DNA of 64,000 nucleotides from Trichaptum fuscoviolaceum (lineage: Eukaryota > Basidiomycota > Agaricomycetes > Hymenochaetales > Trichaptaceae), in the NCBI GenBank assembly GCA_910574455.1, contig CAJSYZ010000002.1, positions 4,799,671-4,863,670 of the forward strand. The letters are read 5' to 3'. Shown here piece after piece: positions 1 to 11,850 of this stretch (within the stretch, counting starts at the first letter, position 1; each line of letters starts with the position of its first letter). The notes beneath the pieces were generated by a model, which searched no databases, had not been told where the DNA came from, and saw nothing but the letters and a program-made list of their open reading frames with translations. Position numbers and translations under genes: made by a program.

Positions 1-920
1 GTCTACAAGGCCGTCCCAGCTCCTCCTATTGACAGCCTACGCTCGCCCGAACCCGAAGTCTGGGAAGCGCGAATGAGGCGCGAGCTCAATCAGCTGATCC
101 GCACACGCTCATCCAACACAGTGAAGAGCCCCATAGTCATGTTCTCTGCTGTGGACGAAGTTCCCGCAGGCCACACGCTTCGTTTGCTAAGAGACTGCAC
201 CTGGCCGAGCCCAATGCACTTGCAGATGCGGAGGTTCATGTATTCGTATGAATGGCCTGTGGGAATGGGCAGTTGGAGAACACAGGTGCACGTGTGGGAC
301 GAGGCCACAGCGCCACCTCTGGAAGAAAAGAACGAGATCATCGCTACTCGGAAGAAAGGCGAGGAGAATAACGGGGAGAAGGCAGGTGACATGCAGAAGA
401 AGGCGGTGGAAATCGGTGAGGCGAGGAAGGTGAAGACAGAGTACTCGCGCGATATGGTCAGCGACATCGTCCTCGCAGACGCTGGGTGGCATTGTAGCTA
501 CTGCTACCGGAATTTGGAGGATTTGAGCGCAAAGTTGGAAGGTGAGAAAGGTCTGATTTGCGCATACCAGTTTACTGAAGAGTGTTTTAGATGAGTTCGG
601 AGAAGATGCAGCGTCTCTTTCTCTGGAACGCATCCAAAAGGCCGTCTGCGAGGGCAAAGACCTCTTCAATGTTATCCCAGAAGCGTACACGTATAAAGAT
701 ATGATCCAGTTGTTGAGCCCAGAACCGTACGTGATACTTTACAAGTTGTTCTTGTATATATTAACAACGCGGGAACATGTTATGCAGGGCGAAGTCTGCT
801 GTTGGAGTTCCGAGGTGGATTATAGAGAATGCTGCTAATTTCAGGTATCTTTTACCGGGAGGCTGCATGAGAGATGCTCCTAAGAAGGAAGCAGTAGAAA
901 AGGAAGAGTCTCCCTCATGA
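1..920 (+). CDS. GT17 family N-acetylglucosaminyltransferase-like protein, 3' part
   Basis: The 5' end lies outside the window; the frame is open from base 1. I read three exons, 1-541, 591-726 and 788-920, which join in phase to 269 codons and a TGA. The family call (Glyco_transf_17, relatives of animal GnT-III) rests on the block around 475-510 that encodes Asp-Ala-Gly-Trp-His-Cys-Ser-Tyr-Cys, on a later Cys-Glu-Gly-Lys-Asp-Leu-Phe segment, and on the end reading Val-Pro-Arg-Trp-Ile-Ile-Glu-Asn followed by Tyr-Leu-Leu-Pro-Gly-Gly-Cys. Animal members add the bisecting GlcNAc to N-glycans in the Golgi. Fungal members are uncharacterised as far as I know, so acceptor and product are unknown here. 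A charged Lys/Glu-rich insert (about codons 105-150) precedes the Trp-His-Cys block. I am confident of the family and not of the reaction. Confidence 0.82.
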
Positions 921-1059
921 TGTCGTTCACAACTTATCAGATTTTCCTAACTTATTCGACGCTTACGCATTTGCACCATGCTTTCATTCTTTAGTATTTC
1001 TTCTGGTGTACATACATCATTATCTTCTGGAATGCGTTCATGCATGATACCACGATCAA

Positions 1060-1641
1060 TCAGTTTTCGTCAATCTTCTGCGACTGCCCCTCATAGCCTT
1101 CCCATTTCCCTAGCCCATCCCGTATGTCCACCATCCGGGTTCCATAGAATATATGACCTGTTGGCTTGACCCTCTTCCATACGTCCTCGATTATTCTTCC
1201 ATCCTCACCACGCTGCAAATGTGCTCCCCAAACACTCCACTTCTGCGCAGTCGCATTATGGCTTGCAACGTATACACCACACTGGGCGCAGCGCAGTCGA
1301 GTTTTGTGTGGCTTCTGCGGTATAGTATAAGGTACTATCCCGGGTACTTCCACGGTTGAGGTCGTATTTGTGGAGGTGTGCGTCCAGGTGAAGGAAGACT
1401 CGGAAAAATGAATTGTGTGTATGAAAGGGCAGCCTATGAATTCCATTGTTGAGAGTAAGCTCGGTACAACATAAGATCAATGTGATCATGATGCGTGCAT
1501 GTGATACGGACCAGTCAAACGTTGGCAAATTGAACAGTGGCAGTAAGCTCTAACCAAAGGTTCGCCCTTGACTGAATATGTCACTGCACCGCAAAAGCAG
1601 CTGCCCTTCAATTCGAAAAGTTGATGATTATCAGAAGTCAT
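1060..1641 (-). CDS. GFA/CENP-V domain zinc-binding protein
   Basis: Two exons (1512-1641 and 1060-1433) are joined across a 78-nt GT..AG intron to give 167 residues. The start is the ATG at 1641, 14 codons before the first Cys motif. Zinc ligands typical of the glutathione-dependent formaldehyde-activating (GFA) fold are visible: Cys-Phe-Cys-Gly near residue 16, Cys-His-Cys-Ser-Ile-Cys near 36-41, and Arg-Cys-Ala-Gln-Cys-Gly in exon 2. The C-terminal half reads Lys-Trp-Ser-Val-Trp-Gly-Ala then His-Ile-Phe-Tyr-Gly-Thr-Arg-Met, the usual fungal form, and ends with Lys-Trp-Glu-Gly-Tyr. Proteins of this kind are common in fungi. Most have no proven substrate, so formaldehyde-glutathione chemistry should not be assumed. 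Confidence 0.85.
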
Positions 1642-1826
1642 GGTTCCGATAGTTACTGGGGACCAAGGAGTGGTAAGTGGCCATGCGGCGTAATTAGAGT
1701 GTCCTTGGAGATTGAACTATGTAGCGTCGACGTTTCCCACAAACCGAAGAATCACGCTGAAGTCAAAGAAAGATGATTATGGATTACTGGAACTGCACAA
1801 ATGCAAATGAATAATTGCAAACAACT

Positions 1827-2717
1827 CTATGAAGTGCTCGCCTGCTCAGTTTTATCTGTCTGTCCCTCCTCTAATCCCTTCTTCAACCCTTCCAAAGTCC
1901 TCGCCAACCGGCCTCCACTTGCTTCACCTAAAACCATTGCTAGCTGAGCAGCCGGGCTGGATAGCAGACCCACAATTTGCGCATGCAGAGTCTCCAGTGT
2001 CGGAAGTTTAGCGACATCCCTCACCCCTTCCACACCAAACACCCGACCTTCAATCAACGCACCCAGTAACACGAGCTCCGGAGTGAGTTGTGGGCGTTGT
2101 CGCTTGACCTTCCTTCCCGGAGTATGCCCGTCATCATCACCTGCAGATTTTCCCTTGCCTTTCCCCTCGTCTGAATCGCTCTTTTTTGGCCTCGGTACCG
2201 CACGCTCAAGCGCCTTCAGCACGGCAGACAGTTGAGGTGGGTCTAGGCTCGGCAAGCTGAGCATCGCAAGACCTCCACTACCCGCCGTTCGGGCAATAGA
2301 TTCTATGGTTGGGCGGTCTAGTGGAGCATGTTCGCGTAGCGCGACACCGAAGATGCTTGTTCGTATAACGTTCAGCTGTGGTAACGTTTCCGGAGGCGGT
2401 GGGTTGCTCAGAGCAGAAAGCGCAGTGTTTTTTGGGAGAACTGACACAGTAACTTCGCGCCTCAGCTTCACCATACCCTGGGCACGAAAGTTCTTATGCT
2501 GAAGGAAGATAAGAGGCTGGGATGTACTGCGCGAGAGTAGGTTCGTAAATTGGTTGTAAAGGTAGGTTTTTCGCTCGTCAAAGACGCGCTGTTCATCTTT
2601 ACCGGGCCATATTCGTGGTGGTTGCACCGAGACTGCGTATGAACGCGTGAATACTGTCGTTGTCGATGAGGACGACGGTCCCGCTATGCAACTCGGTATT
2701 CGAGGTGGTCGAAGCAT
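1827..2717 (-). CDS. Mitochondrial large-subunit ribosomal protein uL10m
   Basis: An intronless 296-residue frame from the ATG at 2717. The first ~28 residues are rich in Arg, Ser, Thr and Pro with few acids, as expected for a mitochondrial presequence. The L10-like core follows: Phe-Leu-Gln-His-Lys-Asn-Phe, then Lys-Leu-Arg-Arg-Glu-Val and a hydrophobic beta segment, then a region matching the ribosomal stalk-base fold. uL10 proteins form the base of the L7/L12 stalk that recruits translation factors. A Lys/Asp/Gly-rich insert near residues 178-205 looks like a fungal-specific loop. The gene is among the few in the window without an intron. Family assignment is by eye and fairly secure; identity as the uL10 member is less so than the mitochondrial targeting. 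Confidence 0.75.
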   Translation of the reverse strand: MLRPPRIPSCIAGPSSSSTTTVFTRSYAVSVQPPRIWPGKDEQRVFDERKTYLYNQFTNLLSRSTSQPLIFLQHKNFRAQGMVKLRREVTVSVLPKNTALSALSNPPPPETLPQLNVIRTSIFGVALREHAPLDRPTIESIARTAGSGGLAMLSLPSLDPPQLSAVLKALERAVPRPKKSDSDEGKGKGKSAGDDDGHTPGRKVKRQRPQLTPELVLLGALIEGRVFGVEGVRDVAKLPTLETLHAQIVGLLSSPAAQLAMVLGEASGGRLARTLEGLKKGLEEGQTDKTEQASTS

Positions 2718-2914
2718 TGAAAGAAAAATGGCTTAGATAATCATAATCTCAATGTCCTCGTATCCCATCCTTCCTCAGGTTTCCCGCGCCCTACCCTGAG
2801 TTGATTTCTACTTGCAAACGTTACGGGATGCGCTGTCATTACAAACATGAGATATGTGCTAGGTACAGTCTACGAGGGTATCATGCCAACGATGAGAGTT
2901 CGGAAATAGCTTAC

Positions 2915-5900
2915 TTAACGTCCGTCAAACATATCTTCCATCAAACTCTGTTCTACAACATCCCAATCTACTAAACCTCCACTGGCATACACACCTTCAT
3001 AAGACATGATACTGAGGTGAGAAAAGAAGGGTTCTAGGTCATGTATGCTGTCAATTTGCTTGACAGACCGCAATAGCGGTTGGCGTGTGCCGCGGGGTGA
3101 GGTTGCATCGGGCAAGGACAAGACTTGTCGCTGTTAAAGGCTTAGTTTGAATTACTTATTCTTGTTAAGAAAACACTTGCCCTTGATTCGGTTGGAGGAA
3201 GGTCACCCACAGTCTCCGAGAGTTGATCCACAAGTGCTTCAGGGAACCAATCATCCGGCCGATATATGGCATCTACAGTATCCGTGATAAAGATCCATTG
3301 ATGGCTTTGGTATTCAGGAAGTGAGAAGGCGAAAAGAAATCCGACAAACGATCCGAGCTTACATTTGGAACTCTTCCGTCTGCAGTACAAGGAGTAAGTC
3401 AACAAGCTTGCACGCCGACAGAATCGCCTGCAAGTTTTCGGATCCGTCCGAAGGCGGTTCAGCCATGACTTGCTCAAAGATACGTATCTGTATATCAGCG
3501 AAATAATCAGCTAACAGGTGCCAGAACAGAACGGTGAGCCACGTACAAGCTCAGCAAGTAGGACCGGCCAAAAGCTCGACAAGTTATGTGGTGAAAGGCG
3601 ACAAAGCAAAACACGAACGCAAAGGAAGACTTCGCATTCAACTATTGGTGCACTTCCATTGCGTAGGATGTCAACTAACTTCTCTTGCACAGCAGGTAGC
3701 TGCGTTAAGAAGTGGTTTTTCTCTGAAGAATATATGACAAACGAGAGTCTGCGAAGATTTTGAGCTCGAGTCTGCATCTCATATTCGCGATTTGTGAATA
3801 TATTCGCGGAAGGCACAGATGTTATTCGCCCTGGGATAAAGTATCAGCTATAAAATAGATAATGGGTTCGATGCAAGGCTTACCCAGAACTTCCCCAAAC
3901 GCAGTCTTGTCAATATCTATCAATGCCTTGACAATCGCTCGCCATCTGAGACCTGGTCCCGGAGTCGTGGAAAAGAACTTAGCATCAGCAAAGACTTCAT
4001 TGGCTGGACTTCTCCATGACTTGAACGCAGCCGGAATCTTCGACATATGTTCCAGGATCTTGATAAATATATCATCAATTTCCGAGATCCGGCTGTACAA
4101 AATCATTCATACTAACATCTTTGAGCCGAAAATGAGAAAGTATTCACCTTACATTAGCCTTTAGCGCAGGCCCCACTACATAGTAGACGATATTGTTGCA
4201 CGCCGAAAGGACCTTGTCGTTATCAATAAGGAACCGACGAAGATTCGGTAAGACATGCTCGACGAGGTAAGTATTGATCTGGCACAGGAGTGAGAAATAA
4301 CGTCCGGCACGAATCATGAGGGACTCAATACATTGTCCGTCAAGTTGTCATTTGCAAGCCTTTGTATTCGGTCAGCGGAAGCTGGTGCACTTCCAATCGG
4401 TTTCTCATTGAGGTTGGTTTCTGATCGAACTACCAGGCGCATTTAGCCTATATCAGAGATTTATTGAACGTTATTCACCTCTAGGAAGCGGTGAATCTCT
4501 TCCGTTAACATTCAAATTACGCCTCGGCCACAACCCTTGGTCAAGTGCTCGACCGGATATCATGACGCAAGCATCAAGCAGTTTACCATACGTATCCTGG
4601 ACTCCAATTATTTCTCAGTGTCATCTTACATTTCGCAATAAGACATACCTGAACATCTTTTCGCACTCGACGATCTTCAATAGCAGTAGTCTGGGTCAGC
4701 TTTAGCACAAGGACCGTAGTGCAGCTTCGGTTGGTTTAGTCCGCGAGTAGATAATCATGATAAAATCCGCATACCGTAGAACAGGGAAAGATTGAGAACG
4801 GAACTCCTTGGCATTCGTTGCGATGTCCTTCGCCAGAGATAGAAATCGGGTCCAGACTTGAACTGCAAGAGGGTTCTCTAACTTGAGAAGGTACTCCTCA
4901 AGGAACATGAAAAGTATGGCATCAGATCTACGACCAAGTGTGAGCGTGTGGTACATCATGGCAGAGAAGGGGCATACAGCTCAGGATTCAGGATCTGCTT
5001 TCGATTCCTTTCTCCGGACGGGTTGATACGCCACGAGATACTTTCGCAAACAATATGCACAACATTCTGGGCACTGGCAGTCAAAAAATCAATAATATCA
5101 AAGGCAACTTGTCCAGAGTTTGAGGCGATCTGTGCGACCAATTGTTAGCAACCAGTGTAAAGGAGTAGGCTGGAGAACACCGACCTTCTCAATATTCCAA
5201 TACTCTATCACTGACTCAATTACCTCGAAGGCACGGACACGGAAAAGCTTCTCCAAAGTTTTGCGACAACGAGCGAGTGTCCTGTCGAAGATCAAGGATA
5301 GAGATTCCAATGCAGGGTGTGACTTTTCGAGAGTGTTTGTTACAACAGTCCAAGTCGAATATAAAACGCCAATGCCTTCGTGCAGAGAATTGTAAGCCGG
5401 GGATCGAGGCTGATTGCGTTTCGCGTTAAGGAAGTCAAGATGTTAATGGATGTAATGACTTACAGTCATAAGCGTTTCATTCGACTGACTCTGAGACTCT
5501 GTCAGAAAAACGTTTGAGACCATGCTGAGAAGGCCAGTCCCATCTGAAGTAGACCTGTCCGTTGGGCTGATCTCTTCCTGAGAGCCGGAGTCTGCTTCGT
5601 CCAGCGCTATGAGAATCAAACGTTCGAGGGCATTGAGTAACATGGAGAGCTCCGCGTCATCTACATGTGATCTTAAACCCGGGTTCATCCTCCCTTTCCC
5701 CAAACTAACGGCTGAGATATCATTCAAGCTACTTCGTAGTTCCCGACAGACGCAAACATTAAGAGGCGATATTGTGTAAGTCAATATGTGGGGAAATTGG
5801 GGCACGGTCATCAAAACGAAGTCCAGCCAGTGATGAAGCAGTGGTCTATTTGAGGGAACGGCGATTCCATCCACAAGCAATTGGATGAATAGGGAACTCG

Positions 5901-8900
5901 TTACAGGCGTCGATGGATGCTCTGGATGTACGGCCCCACCATCTATTGCGACAGGCAACTCTGTTGCATTCTGAGATGTCATTATATCGCTCGTAGCCTG
6001 CCGAGTCGCTAATGAAGCAGAGGAAGAGACGACAGAATGAAGGAGGTGGAGAAGTTTGTTCTGAAGTTCAAGCTTCTCGGAATGAACGAGCAAAAAAAGC
6101 TTGGCAATTATTGCTTCTTCGATGGACTCGACTGTCGCCTGGTCCAACTCTCCACACGAGACGATGGCCTGAAGAAGTTCGATGACTAAAGAATGTGTTT
6201 TCAGGTTCTGTTTCTGCATTGATGCATTCAACCGTAGCCTCGGTTCGCTATGCAAATACCTGACGCCCGTATAAGACATAAATAAGATTTGAACCGTGCG
6301 AAGACCTACCGCAGCAAGGTTTCGATTATCACCGCCAAGTACGTTGCTTCAGCCTCTAAGAAGCCGCCTGAGAGTTCCAAAGTCAATGATGGCCACGAAT
6401 CGTAGCTTTCTCAGTCCTTACCTTTATTCATGTTCTCGATAAATTGCGGGCTATACGAGTGAGCGACCTGTGTAGTGGCTATGACCCTACTGAAATTATG
6501 GCCACCGAAATGAACCACATTTAGCAACACTTCGAGGAGATATATGACTCTATGTTGATCAAAGGGCCTCTCATACTCCAAGACGTTGATTTCATGTCCC
6601 ATCATAGACCTAACCACAGGTCGACGCAGGATAATTGGGTCCAGTAGTTCCAGCAATAAGAAATCGAGCACCCTACACCCATGATATTAGAACGAGCTTT
6701 AACTATAGCAAAAGATCTCGACGAACCGAGGATATGATCTTAGGTTGCAACGCATCCATGTCTCGCCTACTCGGCGGAGAACTGGATCATCGCTTTTCAA
6801 AGCATCAAGTATAGTTAATATTGGTACTCTAAAGTGCATTCCAGGCTGCTGAGAATCATCTGTTTAGAAAGGAGATCAGACCACATTCATGTAATGGATA
6901 ATAAACCCATGTTAAATAACGTACCTGACAGACGCCAAAACACCCCAAAAGCATCATAGCTCTCAAATGAACCATTCGCAGCTCTCGAGACTAAAATATG
7001 AGACAGTATAGACTCGATATGCCGATGCGAAGTCGCATGGGCCAGCCCCCAAATCAGCTTCACTGCACGTACGTGATATGGTGTCTGATCTGGCATAAGG
7101 TAGGCCAGTAACTAGAGCAGGAGGATACTTCTATTAGCATTAATCCAAGAGACCAGCAAAAAGGGAATCATATACACACAGCTGCCATCATTGGTTGTAG
7201 CCTATGTCGGTGATTTAGGGACGGCGTTGGTTCTATAGCCGAAGTAGAATGCAAACGAATAGCGAGGGTAATCACAGTGTCGACAGCCAAGAAGGAGCAC
7301 CGCTACAATTTGTAAGTCAGCAGAGTTGTATGTTTATACATCATAAACTCTACCCTGGAACCGAGTGGTCTTAGTGTGTTATCTAACCAAGATTCAGCAT
7401 CCCATGCAACGGTGAGAGGTCCAGGAGATGAGGTCGCTCCGCTTAACGCGATGACCAGCTTCAATACAAGCGAAATTCCTTCAGTGAAGGCAGTTATACA
7501 CCCGAATTCATCGGCTGGTACCGCATCTCCGACGCTCGACTCAACGCATAGGGAGGTCAGGTCCACGAGGCGCTCGAAAGATGCAATAAAGGGGACCGCA
7601 GGAGACCAGCGTCGATGTTTCGATATTTGTGGAGAGTCTGCCGTCATCGACTCGTAGTCTATGGTCATCTTATAGAAAGCACAGGCAGCTTCGTCAAAGC
7701 TTCCGCCGAAAGCAATGTCTGCAAGTTGCAACGGATAAGTCATAGATGAAATAGGGATACACGATGCAATTTGGTCAAGAAGAGCCATTGCAGCGCGAAA
7801 CGTGGGTGTGGTTATTCTTCGGGGTCGATCGCGGGCAATTTCCTACATAAAAGCTTAGCCCCAAACCAACGCTTTACAATTCAAACGACGACATGTACCT
7901 CCAGCTTCTCTACGAGGGCGCAGAAAATCAGCGGGAGATGAATATTTTGAACCTCCTCGTCATCGACTCGAAAGGTAGCCAGTACGAATGCGAAGATATC
8001 GATGCCCTGAAGTAACGCAAATATAAGTTTATAACACAAAAGAAGTGAGCAATGGTCATACCTCACGATCCTCCTCACAAGTTACGACTTCCTTTCTGAC
8101 AGCTCTGTATAATTGTTTCCATGCTGCTCGAGGCTCTACCGCTTCAAACATAGAGCCCGCAGTCACCAGTAGCTGAAACGAACAAAAGGGTTAAGTGGCA
8201 TATATGTATGGCATACTAGAATTGGCTCACGTCTTCGCCACTATCGACGTTTTCTCCGACAATTTTCTTGACCGACCTCAGAGCATCGTATATAAGCACT
8301 TCTGTCAGAGGTGTTCCAATCTCCCATTTGTCTAGAAGAGATATGTAGATTCGAAAGGGGCGAGCTAGAGAATACTCTGACGAGGGCTTATACATCTCGT
8401 CCTTGTATCTGTTAAGCTTTAGGGAATTTCACACGAAGAGCTTAACTCACCCGTAATGTGGATGTTAGGAGTTCAAGTGCATTCGTTTTGATGTACTCCA
8501 CTTGTTTTTCGCTATGTTCGTTAGGTCCCAGTAGCCATGAGAAGAGCCGACGATTGAGAGAAAGATCGCGCCGTAAAACAACGCCCGTTGCAGCTCGCAT
8601 TAATATGGTACGGTCTGCTGCGGGGGCTTGTTTGACAGCATTGCTCTCGACGCGTAGTGATTGAAGCAGGAGATCAAGTGCACCACGTTGAACGAGGAGA
8701 TTGTCATCTGCTAAAGCTGCCGAGAAAGCACGAATCATGAGTCCGACATCTCGTCCCACAATTGGTGTTATATCTATGCCTATTCTTAGTTAAAGTCACA
8801 GAAGGGCGAGAAGCGAAACAAACCTTCAGTCGAGTCCAGACGAGGAAGCCGTCGAGAAAGATAGTTTAAACAGTAAGCTCGAGAGACCTGAGTCGTGAGC

Positions 8901-9785
8901 ATGACCAGCCAGATATTTTGTAGAAAGAATGATGGTGAAACCGTTCCGGACAGCTTGTCTAGCAAACTCATTACCTAGAAAAAAAAAGTCAGCAGAGGCT
9001 TAGAATCTCTAGTAACGTTTGTTCAACTCACTCGCTCAAAATGCTCGCCAGTCTCTTCCTCCAACCCTGGGAGTAGGGCAAGAATGAATGCTCGCATAAC
9101 TGGCCTCAGGCTTCCTTGTAACGGAAGATAGAACCTTTCGAATATACCGAGCACAGTTGGCTTGACTGACGTCGACGCATACTCGAAGAACGGAAATAAA
9201 CCAGATGACCAGAGCGGCAAGTCTCGCTTTAGTCCTTCAGGCTAGAAAACACCATTATTATGAGACTTATAAGAGGAATTAATGTGCCACGTACTCCGAG
9301 CACCGTTAGAATTTCTGAGTATACGTCAAGCGCTCTCTGGTGAACACCAGAAGGCAGCGCAGGAATTAAGCATTGTGCAAGTCGTTTCGATACGATCAGC
9401 TTTCGAGGAATCTCTTTGAACTGAGGATACGATTGGACAGTCTATTCAAAAGAGTCAGTTCGGAGATCTAGGAATCAGGCATTGTCACCGTACCTTCAGC
9501 AATTGCTTCAGAAACGCGATGAAGTCCGGCCATTCATGCATGCTTTCGAAAGAAGTCAGGCATTTCTCAACTTGCTGCGCATACTTCTTGAATTTGGGAT
9601 CGTTCTGTGTTATGGTATCTAGCGCAACTGCAACATACAAGCTCTTCCGGTCGGTGCTTCATTTATGGGAACATGAATTAGGAATACCCACCTTGCTCGC
9701 GCAGTTTCGCAGCAACCGAAAGAGGTGCCTTGCCTCCTGTCCCACCACTCAACCCAGTCTCTCCGCCTTTGCTTGAAAATGCCAT
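2915..9785 (-). CDS. dop1: DOP1/Dopey family protein (leucine-zipper-like, endosome-Golgi traffic)
   Basis: A large gene with many short exons and roughly twenty introns; I estimate about 1,900 residues. The ATG at 9785 starts a short Gly/Ser-rich exon. The Dopey N-terminal domain follows: Lys-Tyr-Ala-Gln-Gln-Val, a Trp-Pro-Asp-Phe segment, then Ser-Lys-Arg-Leu-Ala-Gln-Cys-Leu and Pro-Ala-Leu-Pro-Ser-Gly-Val-His-Gln. Later come a Gly-Ser-Leu-Arg-Pro block (about 9100) and Leu-Asn-Arg-Arg-Leu-Phe-Ser-Trp-Leu-Leu-Gly (about 8530), both hallmarks of the family. The stop is the TAA at 2915. In yeast, Dop1 works with the MON2 scaffold and the Neo1 flippase in endosome-to-Golgi recycling and ER organisation. 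Individual internal splice joins were not all verified. The promoter is shared with the divergent gene at 10034. Confidence 0.88.
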
Positions 9786-10033
9786 CAAGCAGGAATTGTT
9801 GGGTAGATTATGAGCAGGGGGTTGACATAAACAACGAGAAGACAAGGCAGAACCTCAAGCTTCAAGCCGAGCCGAGAAGTCAAGTCCAGTCCACGTATTG
9901 GCCTGAGAGGCTGATGCACCTCAAGTTGAGTGGCACGTGATACACGCGTCACCGACGTGTTCAACTTGAACGCGGTGCGCTTCGACTCGGAGTCTCCGGC
10001 GTCCTGCACTCACTGACTCAAGACCCAACTATC

Positions 10034-10438
10034 ATGAGCACCGATCCTCTTGAAAAAGTAAAGGCAGATATGAAAAAGAATCTCTCTCCCGAAATCAAGC
10101 CCAGACGAGATTTGCCCAATGCTCCTAGTCAACGAACGATGGGCCAATCATGGCTTGGTATGTCTTGTTCATTCCTCTGCAAATTTTTGTATATGCTGAA
10201 CTCGAACGTCTTGTACTTGTGCCATTCTTCCTTTTCGAAAACGCATGTTCTTCAATTTTACTTTATGGAATCTATCTTGAAAGCAATCCCTCGTCGAACA
10301 CGCCTCTTCCTTTCATTCACCCTCTTTGGTACGGCACTCGCGGGACTATGGGTATCTGACAAGCTTGAAGAGAAGCTGCCTGCTGCGCCAGAGCAAAAGG
10401 CACAAAATGAACTACCGACTACCGCGGCTAAAATATAG
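10034..10438 (+). CDS. Small single-pass membrane protein, unknown function
   Basis: The ATG at 10034 opens a charged Lys/Glu/Pro-rich N-terminus, followed by a hydrophobic stretch near Leu-Phe-Leu-Ser-Phe-Thr-Leu-Phe-Gly-Thr-Ala-Leu-Ala-Gly-Leu (one membrane span), then an acidic Leu-Glu-Glu-Lys-Leu-Pro tail. Two readings are possible. If 10158-10283 is spliced as a GT..AG intron the product is 92 residues. If it is kept, the frame stays open and gives 134 residues, because the segment is 126 nt and free of stops. The spliced form is favoured because the GTATGT donor is strong. It sits head to head with dop1, 248 bp apart. I do not recognise the family; the size and topology suit a mitochondrial or ER inner-membrane accessory protein, but nothing proves this. 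Confidence 0.6.
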   Translation: MSTDPLEKVKADMKKNLSPEIKPRRDLPNAPSQRTMGQSWLGMSCSFLCKFLYMLNSNVLYLCHSSFSKTHVLQFYFMESILKAIPRRTRLFLSFTLFGTALAGLWVSDKLEEKLPAAPEQKAQNELPTTAAKI

Positions 10439-10617
10439 ATATGTCCACACATGTCTTGATTTTGGTGCGTGATCTCCAAAAGAGCTGTTGTTTCCGAGGG
10501 ATCTGAGAAAAGTTAGAAATACAGACTTGAAGGACAGGGTGGTAGCATATGTTATACAAATGGAAGCACTGCATACTGTTGTGACCTTTGGCTGTCCTCA
10601 ACCAGTCTTGGTCTGGG

Positions 10618-11850
10618 CTACGCAATCCCTCCATAAACAGAGTTCGTACGCCCGAAATCCGACTTCGAAGCCCTCAACGATGCTCGGGACCTCCGATTGG
10701 CTCTTGGTATCGGCGAATCACTTTCGTTCGTGAGGGTGGCTTGGTTGTGATTATGGTTGTATTGGTAAACCGATGGGAGACCGATGGCATTGAGACTATT
10801 GCGGTTCGGAGCATGCACGGGTGGTGGCGAAGGCAAAATCGAGACAATATTATGTTGCAGTTCTTGGCCGCCAGAGTCAATCATTGCCTTGGATTCAGAA
10901 TTTGATTTCGTGCTTGGAGTACGTCTCAGAGGAAACGGGGAGACTGGTGGCAGTGGGAATGCGAGATTACCAGAAGCCTCTCGTGGTTTCTCGTCCAAAT
11001 CGTTGCCATTGACAAGCGTATTGCTTGAATGAAGACCTTGACTGATATTCACCTTCAGCACGTCCGAGGTACCTAGATATCCCTCAGCTCCCTCTTTCTC
11101 ATCAATGCCAAAGCCCCAGCTGCGTCGTCTCCAATCCGGGATGAACTCCTCGCCTATGCCATCGTTTTTGTTTCGTCTGCCGAGGATCATTGGTCTCAAT
11201 AGATTATTCCACCAGGAATCGTGGAACGTAAACCCGATTATCAAAGTCAAGACGCCTACGAAAGTAACAATGCCGATACCGATGATCTTCCAAGAGTTCA
11301 TTCCTGAGCTCGCTTGCGATGCATTGCTTGCCGTCTGCTTCGGTGTTAGCTTGTCTGTCGATGTCGCACTGTCGGTAGGAGCCTCAGCAGAAGTCGCTGA
11401 AGTCAAGCTAGGAAGGACAGTCTCTTCCTCGACAGGACCAGAAATGCTGTTGGATGTTATCGTGGCCGTATTGGAGCTAACTGTTGAGCTGGATATCGAT
11501 GCATGCTGGTCCGTGCTGGTCTCAGCTTTGGAAGACACATACGAAGAGGTTGATGGGGAATTTTCTCTTGATCGAGACTCTTCTGGCTGGTTACCTCCTA
11601 GGAATCCAAATGGATCCAATGCATATACATCTGCTGAATGAGTGTGGTGTGGCATACTGTAGTCTCGTGGTGAGGACACAGGAGTCAAGACTCTCATTGT
11701 TGGATCATCCTTCTGAAGCAGAAGCGGAGAACCGCTTGATCCGATACTTTGGGATGAAAGGCTGGATATAGCGGTCGGACTAGCAAATGTGAGCTCTGCA
11801 AGCAGGAGGAGCAAGGCCAAGATATTCGGACGATGTAGTGCTTTCGCCAT
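10618..11850 (-). CDS. Single-pass membrane protein with Ser/Thr-rich ectodomain
   Basis: An intronless 410-residue frame from the ATG at 11850. Residues 1-24 form a signal peptide (Leu-Leu-Leu-Leu-Leu-Ala core, cleavage likely after Thr-Phe-Ala-Ser). Residues about 25-185 are Ser/Thr-rich and probably O-mannosylated. A membrane span follows at about 188-209 (Ile-Ile-Gly-Ile-Gly-Ile-Val-Thr-Phe-Val-Gly-Val-Leu). The remaining ~200 residues form a polar, probably cytoplasmic tail with Arg-Arg-Arg, Pro-rich and Ser-rich stretches, including Leu-Pro-Ser-Pro-Pro-Pro. The layout is like Mid2/Wsc wall-stress sensors and other fungal plasma-membrane glycoproteins, but no cysteine-rich WSC domain is present. 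I do not recognise a specific family. It is transcribed divergently from the GH5 glucanase gene. Confidence 0.7.
   Translation of the reverse strand: MAKALHRPNILALLLLLAELTFASPTAISSLSSQSIGSSGSPLLLQKDDPTMRVLTPVSSPRDYSMPHHTHSADVYALDPFGFLGGNQPEESRSRENSPSTSSYVSSKAETSTDQHASISSSTVSSNTATITSNSISGPVEEETVLPSLTSATSAEAPTDSATSTDKLTPKQTASNASQASSGMNSWKIIGIGIVTFVGVLTLIIGFTFHDSWWNNLLRPMILGRRNKNDGIGEEFIPDWRRRSWGFGIDEKEGAEGYLGTSDVLKVNISQGLHSSNTLVNGNDLDEKPREASGNLAFPLPPVSPFPLRRTPSTKSNSESKAMIDSGGQELQHNIVSILPSPPPVHAPNRNSLNAIGLPSVYQYNHNHNQATLTNESDSPIPRANRRSRASLRASKSDFGRTNSVYGGIA

Noticed and set aside
11105..11641. 178-codon antisense frame in the membrane-protein gene
   Set aside because: A shadow of the Ser/Thr-rich coding strand, with no features of its own.
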